A stretch of 9,806 bases of DNA, taken from Promethearchaeota archaeon (GTDB taxonomy: Archaea > Asgardarchaeota > Lokiarchaeia > Sigyniarchaeales > SOKP01). Positions within the stretch are counted from its first letter, which is position 1. The number at the start of each line of letters is the position of its first letter. The notes under the pieces are model-generated. The model had not been told where the DNA came from and did not search any database. It saw only the letters and a program-made list of their open reading frames with translations. The DNA lies in NCBI GenBank assembly GCA_030615145.1, contig JAUWZT010000139.1:1-9806 (forward strand). Direction: 5' to 3'. Shown here piece after piece: positions 6,587-9,806 of this stretch. A program made the translations under genes and the position numbers.

Positions 6587-6610
6587 TCCCGATTATGCTC
6601 CCGATTATGC
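6587..6610. repeat. Tandem 12-bp direct repeat in the DUF655 leader
   Basis: Two exact head-to-tail copies of TCCCGATTATGC (6587-6598 and 6599-6610, plus strand) lie 24-47 bases before the DUF655 ATG. The second copy runs into a perfect 12-base palindrome, ATTATGCATAAT (6604-6615). The GC-containing repeat stands out in a very AT-rich leader. It could be a regulator binding site, a leader RNA element, or a simple slippage duplication. Confidence 0.75.
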
Positions 6611-6676
6611 ATAATTATTTAAATTTTGAATATTCCTTTTTTAATAAGGATTGCTCAATAAAAATTAAAACAATTA

Positions 6677-6690
6677 GAATTTATAAATTC
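6677..6690 (-). promoter_or_regulatory. Candidate internal promoter (TATA palindrome) before DUF655
   Basis: GAATTTATAAATTC is a perfect 14-base palindrome with the archaeal TATA core TTTATAAA. It sits in the 172-base gap between rpoF and DUF655, about 115 bases before the DUF655 ATG. Transcription starting some 25 bases downstream would give a leader of about 90 bases that includes the tandem 12-mer. Being a palindrome it cannot show direction; the minus strand is assumed because all neighbours read that way. This would let DUF655, ksgA and the methylase be expressed apart from the first three genes. Confidence 0.4.
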
Positions 6691-6735
6691 TTCGTTGTTT
6701 ACTCACTTTTTAAAAGATATACAATAAGAACCCGT

Positions 6736-7101
6736 TTAAGAAGTTTTTAGTTCTTCTATTTGAGCGAGAAGTTCTTGTAACTGCGACTCATTCAATGTTT
6801 TTCCAATGAAACTTTTCTCTAAAATCATTCTAAGCTCTTGGATAGTGTGAGGATCTATGTTTACGACGTTTATTGCGTAAATTTCTTCGATTTCATATTT
6901 GTCTATTAAAAATTTTTGAATTTTAATCGCATCTTTCTCGCTCATTTTAGCAAATTTATTTACATAATTATACGTAATTTCTTGAAAATGAGTAAGTCCC
7001 TCTTCAGGGTCAATTTTTTCTTTTCTTTGCTTAACCATTTCCATTATTTTTTTTACTTCGGGTATAGAAATAGTTTTTTCACTTATTTTACGTCCAGACA
7101 T
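6736..7101 (-). CDS. rpoF: RNA polymerase subunit Rpo4 (RpoF, Rpb4-like)
   Basis: A 121-residue homologue of the archaeal RNA polymerase stalk subunit F, the counterpart of eukaryotic Rpb4. It pairs with Rpo7/RpoE in the stalk that binds nascent RNA and helps initiation and processivity. Recognisable features are the N-terminal ISEKTISIPEVKKIM segment (about 5-19), the central FQEITYNYVNKFAKM helix (39-53) and the HRDC-like C-terminal helices with YEIEEIYAINVVNIDPHTIQELRMIL, which carries the conserved 'A..ivNi.P.t..ElR.il' pattern. Length is typical. The ATG at 7101 is preferred to a GTG at 7110, because GTGAT (7106-7110) looks like the ribosome-binding site. It lies 33 bases after rpl21e, supporting cotranscription. 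Confidence 0.93.
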   Translation of the reverse strand: MSGRKISEKTISIPEVKKIMEMVKQRKEKIDPEEGLTHFQEITYNYVNKFAKMSEKDAIKIQKFLIDKYEIEEIYAINVVNIDPHTIQELRMILEKSFIGKTLNESQLQELLAQIEELKTS

Positions 7102-7105
7102 ACAA

Positions 7106-7110
7106 ATCAC
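7106..7110 (-). promoter_or_regulatory. Ribosome-binding site deciding the rpoF start
   Basis: GTGAT on the minus strand is complementary to the AUCAC part of the conserved 3' end of 16S rRNA and ends four bases before the ATG at 7101. It overlaps a possible GTG start at 7108-7110, and so argues that the ATG is the true start and the GTG is part of the binding site. Confidence 0.45.
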
Positions 7111-7134
7111 TGATTTTTTTACTTAAATAATAAA

Positions 7135-7440
7135 TTATTTTGCAGTTCCCCTATTAGTTCGTAAATGTTCCTTTCCAATTATTAGCATTTTCTTATTATT
7201 TCCTATTTTGACCTGAACTTCGTAGCAGCGCCCTCTTTTCCCGATAACCGTGCCAGTTAACCCATGATATCTCCTGTGTGGAAATCCTCTCTTATGCTGC
7301 GATGGGTCGGTAATAATATCCACTTTATCGTTGATTTCATAATCGATTAAGTATTTTTCTATAGAACCCAAACCTCTATCTCGTACGTTTTTCCTATGTC
7401 TTTGACGCGATTTATTCCTATAACCTTTATGTAAAGTCAA
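7135..7440 (-). CDS. rpl21e: 50S ribosomal protein L21e
   Basis: A 101-residue large-subunit protein of the eukaryote/archaea-specific L21e (eL21) family. It has the basic N-terminus with GYRNKSRQRHRKNVRDRG (6-23), Val40-Ile42 in NDKVDI at the start of the SH3-like barrel, the family hallmark GFPHRRYHGLTGTVIGKRG (52-70), RCYEVQVKIG (71-80) and the C-terminal EHLR (91-94). Family length is about 95-100. No ATG is available; the start is TTG at 7440, preceded on the minus strand by GAAGGGAAG ending five bases before it, a plausible ribosome-binding purine tract. The 107 bases to pus10 contain a 7-bp A/T hairpin (7467-7483) and no gene. It is second in the cluster, between pus10 and rpoF. Confidence 0.96.
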   Translation of the reverse strand: MTLHKGYRNKSRQRHRKNVRDRGLGSIEKYLIDYEINDKVDIITDPSQHKRGFPHRRYHGLTGTVIGKRGRCYEVQVKIGNNKKMLIIGKEHLRTNRGTAK

Positions 7441-7547
7441 ATTGCTTCCCTTCGCTATATTGAATTATTTTTTATTAAAAAATCAAGTATTTTAGACAAA
7501 ATATGAAACATAATTTATTTATTTTTTGATTTAACAACTTTAACAAG

Positions 7548-8906
7548 TTAACTAACAATTTTTAGAACATCTAATTTCTTGCAAATAATGGAAAAACCAA
7601 ATATTTCCGTAATTGATGGCGTTGTTCGTCCATTATCGCCGCTTATGAGTTCTTTAATGTAAGTTCCTCCCTGAGTTTCAATAAGAAATTCAAATATGCC
7701 CGGTTTAATGAATTTTCCTTCCAATAGATAAATTTTTTTTTCTCTAATTTTATCGGCACGACGATGAGATACTCTAACAGGTGTCCTTTGATGTATTTTT
7801 TTGTTTTCAAGCGTATCTTTTAATTTTTTTAATAAATTTCCAAAATTATCTTTTGTTACTTTCTCATTAGAAGAAGTCAAGGCTCTATAAACCTTTCTGG
7901 TGTTTTCAGCGTCTAACTTTATAATTTTAACTTGTTCTTTATTACTATACTTTAACTCGTTAATTCTAACTTTTCTTTTGTTTCTTTTGTTAACTTTTTT
8001 TTGTATTCTCTCTAGCTCTAAAAATCTTATTTTAGGTTTTATTAGTTCTAATATGAAGGGTCTACCTTCCCCTAACATCCTCACATCAATATCTTCTCTC
8101 CCAGCTCCGTGGAACTTTGAGCCTTCTGCTTTTGCTTCATTAACGAATTTTGGGCTAACAATTTCTTCTACACTAGTTTTATATTGCTTTCCAGAAAAAT
8201 TGCACTCTTCACATCCTTTTCCTCTACATGTCCTACAGTCCCAATGAGTTTGTGGAATCCCTCTAAGAAATTTATTATATCTTCCATAGATAAAAATTGA
8301 TCTTATGAGCAAATTAATTTCAAACGAGTCAAATTTTAACGAGTAAACAACCGTTATATCGGGTTTGGCAAATTCTACGGGTTTTTTTAAAATTATTGAT
8401 AGATATTTTCCAACTTCTCGGTTAAAATGACTTTTAAACGATTCAGAATTTAGTAGAGTGAATTGAGCTTTAAAGTTATCTTCTCTGTTGACAATTTGAG
8501 AGTTAACGGTAGTTCCTACAAGAAGGTTTTTGAACTCAATATTTTGGAGTATTTCTTCTGCTTTTTTGGCATATTTATGGATATGGGTAAAAATCTCTTC
8601 GCACAAATAACATTTTTCAAGTATACTAACCTTGTTATATTCAAAACCTTCTTTCTTCAAAACACTTTGAGCGGGCACGTATAACGCTTTTTCTGCTAGC
8701 GTTCTTAAATTAACGATAGCACTCTCATGGTCTCCGTCTCGGGCTAAATATGTTCTGTGATTTTCCATAGTAATTGCCAGCAAGAGAGATATACCTCTAT
8801 CGTAATTGGTTGTATCAGTCCCTAACAAGGAGAACATTCTACCTAAACAATGCGCGCAAATGTAATATTCTTGGTAAATCTCTAAAACTTTGTCAAAAAT
8901 ATCCAT
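7548..8906 (-). CDS. pus10: tRNA pseudouridine synthase Pus10
   Basis: A 452-residue archaeal Pus10, which makes pseudouridine 55 (and usually 54) in the T-arm of tRNA. The N-terminal domain has a zinc-binding pair CAHC (17-20) and CYLC (99-102) around a THUMP-related region. A second four-cysteine cluster, WDCRTCRGKGCEEC (222-235), follows, as in other archaeal members. The catalytic domain begins at HGAGREDIDVRMLGEGRPF (266-284), with Asp272/Asp274 in the catalytic segment and Asp274 the likelier nucleophile. It ends with RTPVRVSHRRADKIR (374-388) and IETQGGTYIKEL (409-420), SGDNGRTTPS (422-431). All motifs are intact and the length is typical. It is the first gene of the informational cluster, beginning with ATG and no clear ribosome-binding site. 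Confidence 0.96.
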   Translation of the reverse strand: MDIFDKVLEIYQEYYICAHCLGRMFSLLGTDTTNYDRGISLLLAITMENHRTYLARDGDHESAIVNLRTLAEKALYVPAQSVLKKEGFEYNKVSILEKCYLCEEIFTHIHKYAKKAEEILQNIEFKNLLVGTTVNSQIVNREDNFKAQFTLLNSESFKSHFNREVGKYLSIILKKPVEFAKPDITVVYSLKFDSFEINLLIRSIFIYGRYNKFLRGIPQTHWDCRTCRGKGCEECNFSGKQYKTSVEEIVSPKFVNEAKAEGSKFHGAGREDIDVRMLGEGRPFILELIKPKIRFLELERIQKKVNKRNKRKVRINELKYSNKEQVKIIKLDAENTRKVYRALTSSNEKVTKDNFGNLLKKLKDTLENKKIHQRTPVRVSHRRADKIREKKIYLLEGKFIKPGIFEFLIETQGGTYIKELISGDNGRTTPSITEIFGFSIICKKLDVLKIVS

Positions 8907-8919
8907 ACTCTAGTAAAAT

Positions 8920-8959
8920 AATTGAGTATCGCTTTTGTTTTTAATGATCTTGCTCAATT
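8920..8959. promoter_or_regulatory. Inverted repeat in the pus10 upstream region
   Basis: AATTGAG (8920-8926) and CTCAATT (8953-8959) form an exact 7-bp inverted repeat with a 26-base spacer, 14-53 bases before the pus10 ATG. The most TATA-like stretch on the minus strand is TTTAATAG near 8974-8981, which would place transcription start around 8950, inside the repeat. The arms could be an operator or could pair in the leader RNA. The 240 bases between pus10 and the transporter hold no gene that I can see. Confidence 0.3.
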
Positions 8960-9038
8960 AACTAAAATAACTATTAAAAAAATTAAAAAAAAAGATGATT
9001 TTATTATAGAATTATATTGCTCTGACTTTTTAATTAGA

Positions 9039-9065
9039 ATGTTTATATATGAATTTTATATACAT
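9039..9065 (+). promoter_or_regulatory. Candidate TATA promoter of the MFS transporter, imperfect palindrome
   Basis: This stretch contains TTTATATA (9042-9049), identical to the common archaeal TATA box consensus, and a second close match TTTTATATA (9054-9062). The outer parts form an imperfect inverted repeat, ATGTTTATA against TATATACAT. Transcription from the first box would start near 9072 and give a leader of about 75 bases before the ATG at 9147; from the second, about 60. A symmetrical element around a TATA box is compatible with a repressor or activator site. Confidence 0.4.
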
Positions 9066-9146
9066 TAAAATAGATGTTTAACTTATTTAATTATTAAATC
9101 AAAAATACAAATTAAGAAACTTAAATAAATAAGTAGTGAAATCGTC

Positions 9147-9806
9147 ATGAATCAAAATGAAATTATACAAAGAAGTAAAAGTAAAAATAGTAAAGTTTTG
9201 CTTTTTGGAGTTCCAAAGTTAGGTACTTCTATTTTAATGGGACTTGCAGATTTCGCTTTACTTGCTCTTTATACTATTGGTTATCAATTAACTCCATTTC
9301 TCGCAGCTGTAGCTTTAGGTATAGGAAAACTAACTATTGCTGCCTCTCAATTCTTTTTTGGGTGGATTAGTGATGCTAAATATACTCGATGGGGTCGAAG
9401 AAAGCCGTATTTAGTAACCTTAAGTCTGTTTCTTGCCATATCTTTCATATTCTTGCTATTACCAAGCTTATTTATAGATATTAATAATGCTTCATCCGTT
9501 TTTATATGGCTTTTAGTATGGAATATAGCGTTTAATATTAGTTATGGTGTTACTACTCCATATAACTCTTGGATGGCTGAACAATTTAATTTTGATGAAC
9601 GTCCTAAAGTGGCACAGTTTCAAAATCTTTTTGGTTTTATTGGAACTGCTATAATGTCAGTTTTTTCAATGGTAGTTTTAACAGATTTTAATAATGATAT
9701 CCAAACAAATCCAGATATTATTCCACCGGTATTTTTATATAGTGTAGTAATATTTGCTATTATTCCATTGATATTATTTTATTTAATAGCAATATTGATG
9801 CCTAAA
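9147..9806 (+). CDS. MFS transporter, GPH-type sugar permease, N-terminal part
   Basis: The frame is open from ATG at 9147 to the end of the window, giving 220 residues; the gene is cut at its 3' end. It encodes about six hydrophobic membrane segments, as expected for the first half of a twelve-helix MFS carrier. The loop between helices 2 and 3 reads GWISDAKYTRWGRRKPY (72-88), the signature shared by the glycoside-pentoside-hexuronide cation symporters (MFS_2) and SLC45-like sucrose carriers. Helix 1 has GLADFALLALYTIGYQLTPF (32-51), with the charged Asp35 that is often conserved. PYNSWMAEQF (146-155) after helix 4 also fits the family. It probably imports a sugar or glycoside with a cation; the substrate is not readable. 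It is divergent from pus10 and functionally unrelated to it. Confidence 0.85.
   Translation, partial: MNQNEIIQRSKSKNSKVLLFGVPKLGTSILMGLADFALLALYTIGYQLTPFLAAVALGIGKLTIAASQFFFGWISDAKYTRWGRRKPYLVTLSLFLAISFIFLLLPSLFIDINNASSVFIWLLVWNIAFNISYGVTTPYNSWMAEQFNFDERPKVAQFQNLFGFIGTAIMSVFSMVVLTDFNNDIQTNPDIIPPVFLYSVVIFAIIPLILFYLIAILMPK

Noticed and set aside
6415..6612. Minus-strand 65-codon frame overlapping the DUF655 N-terminus
   Set aside because: It is an out-of-frame shadow of the Arg-rich DUF655 start region.
6517..6750. Plus-strand 77-codon open frame across the DUF655 leader
   Set aside because: It overlaps the start of DUF655 and the end of rpoF on the opposite strand, has no recognisable product and no promoter-like sequence of its own.
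7467..7483. ATTTTTT-ATT-AAAAAAT hairpin before rpl21e as a terminator or attenuator
   Set aside because: It consists only of A/T pairs in very AT-rich DNA and is too weak to support a call.
7900..8247. Plus-strand 115-codon open frame inside pus10
   Set aside because: It is antisense to conserved pus10 coding sequence; its Leu/Phe/Ser-rich translation is what antisense of Lys/Glu-rich coding yields.
1..9806. CRISPR array, tRNA or rRNA genes, insertion sequence or integrase
   Set aside because: I saw no regularly spaced repeats, no cloverleaf-like or rRNA-like segment, no transposase or integrase reading frame and no long terminal inverted repeats. This was a reading by eye; a covariance-model search would be decisive for small RNAs.

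Overview
This window looks like a piece of an AT-rich archaeal genome, most likely an Asgard (Promethearchaeota, Lokiarchaeia-like) lineage. The archaeal assignment is firm. It rests on ribosomal protein L21e, the RNA polymerase stalk subunit Rpo4/RpoF, a DUF655 protein, archaeal-type Pus10, KsgA/Dim1, an archaeal HemK-like methylase and a NurA nuclease, and on TATA-type rather than bacterial promoter sequences. The Asgard assignment is an inference from a Rab-like small GTPase with a WDFGGEE switch II, plus the base composition (roughly 70% A+T by eye).

Layout, left to right. (1) Positions 1-594 hold the 3' end of a GH127 (DUF1680) glycoside hydrolase on the plus strand. (2) A minus-strand group follows: a CPBP/Rce1-type membrane protease (2322-2975), a Rab-like GTPase (1608-2138) and a divergent aldo/keto reductase (591-1469). 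The gaps between them are 183 and 138 bases, so they may be separate transcription units. (3) A NurA-domain nuclease lies on the plus strand (3072-4352), divergent from the protease and convergent with the next cluster. (4) A long minus-strand informational cluster is read from 8906 down to 4349: pus10, rpl21e, rpoF, DUF655, ksgA, and a HemK/Mtq2-type methyltransferase. (5) The start of a GPH-type MFS sugar transporter (9147 to the window end) is divergent from pus10.

The informational cluster has a coherent theme: tRNA pseudouridylation, a ribosomal protein, the polymerase stalk, rRNA adenine dimethylation and probable release-factor methylation, so transcription and translation machinery are made together. 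Its last genes are tightly coupled (DUF655 and ksgA overlap; the ksgA stop abuts the methylase ATG). A 172-base leader before DUF655 carries a TATA-like palindrome and a tandem 12-mer, suggesting a second promoter inside the cluster. The carbohydrate genes (GH127 and the transporter) sit at opposite ends with no visible link.

I did not find a clearly new multi-gene system. The points most worth a second look are the Rce1-family protease next to a Ras-superfamily GTPase that has no prenylation cysteine, the altered switch II of that GTPase, and the loss of three of four catalytic tetrad positions in the aldo/keto reductase.
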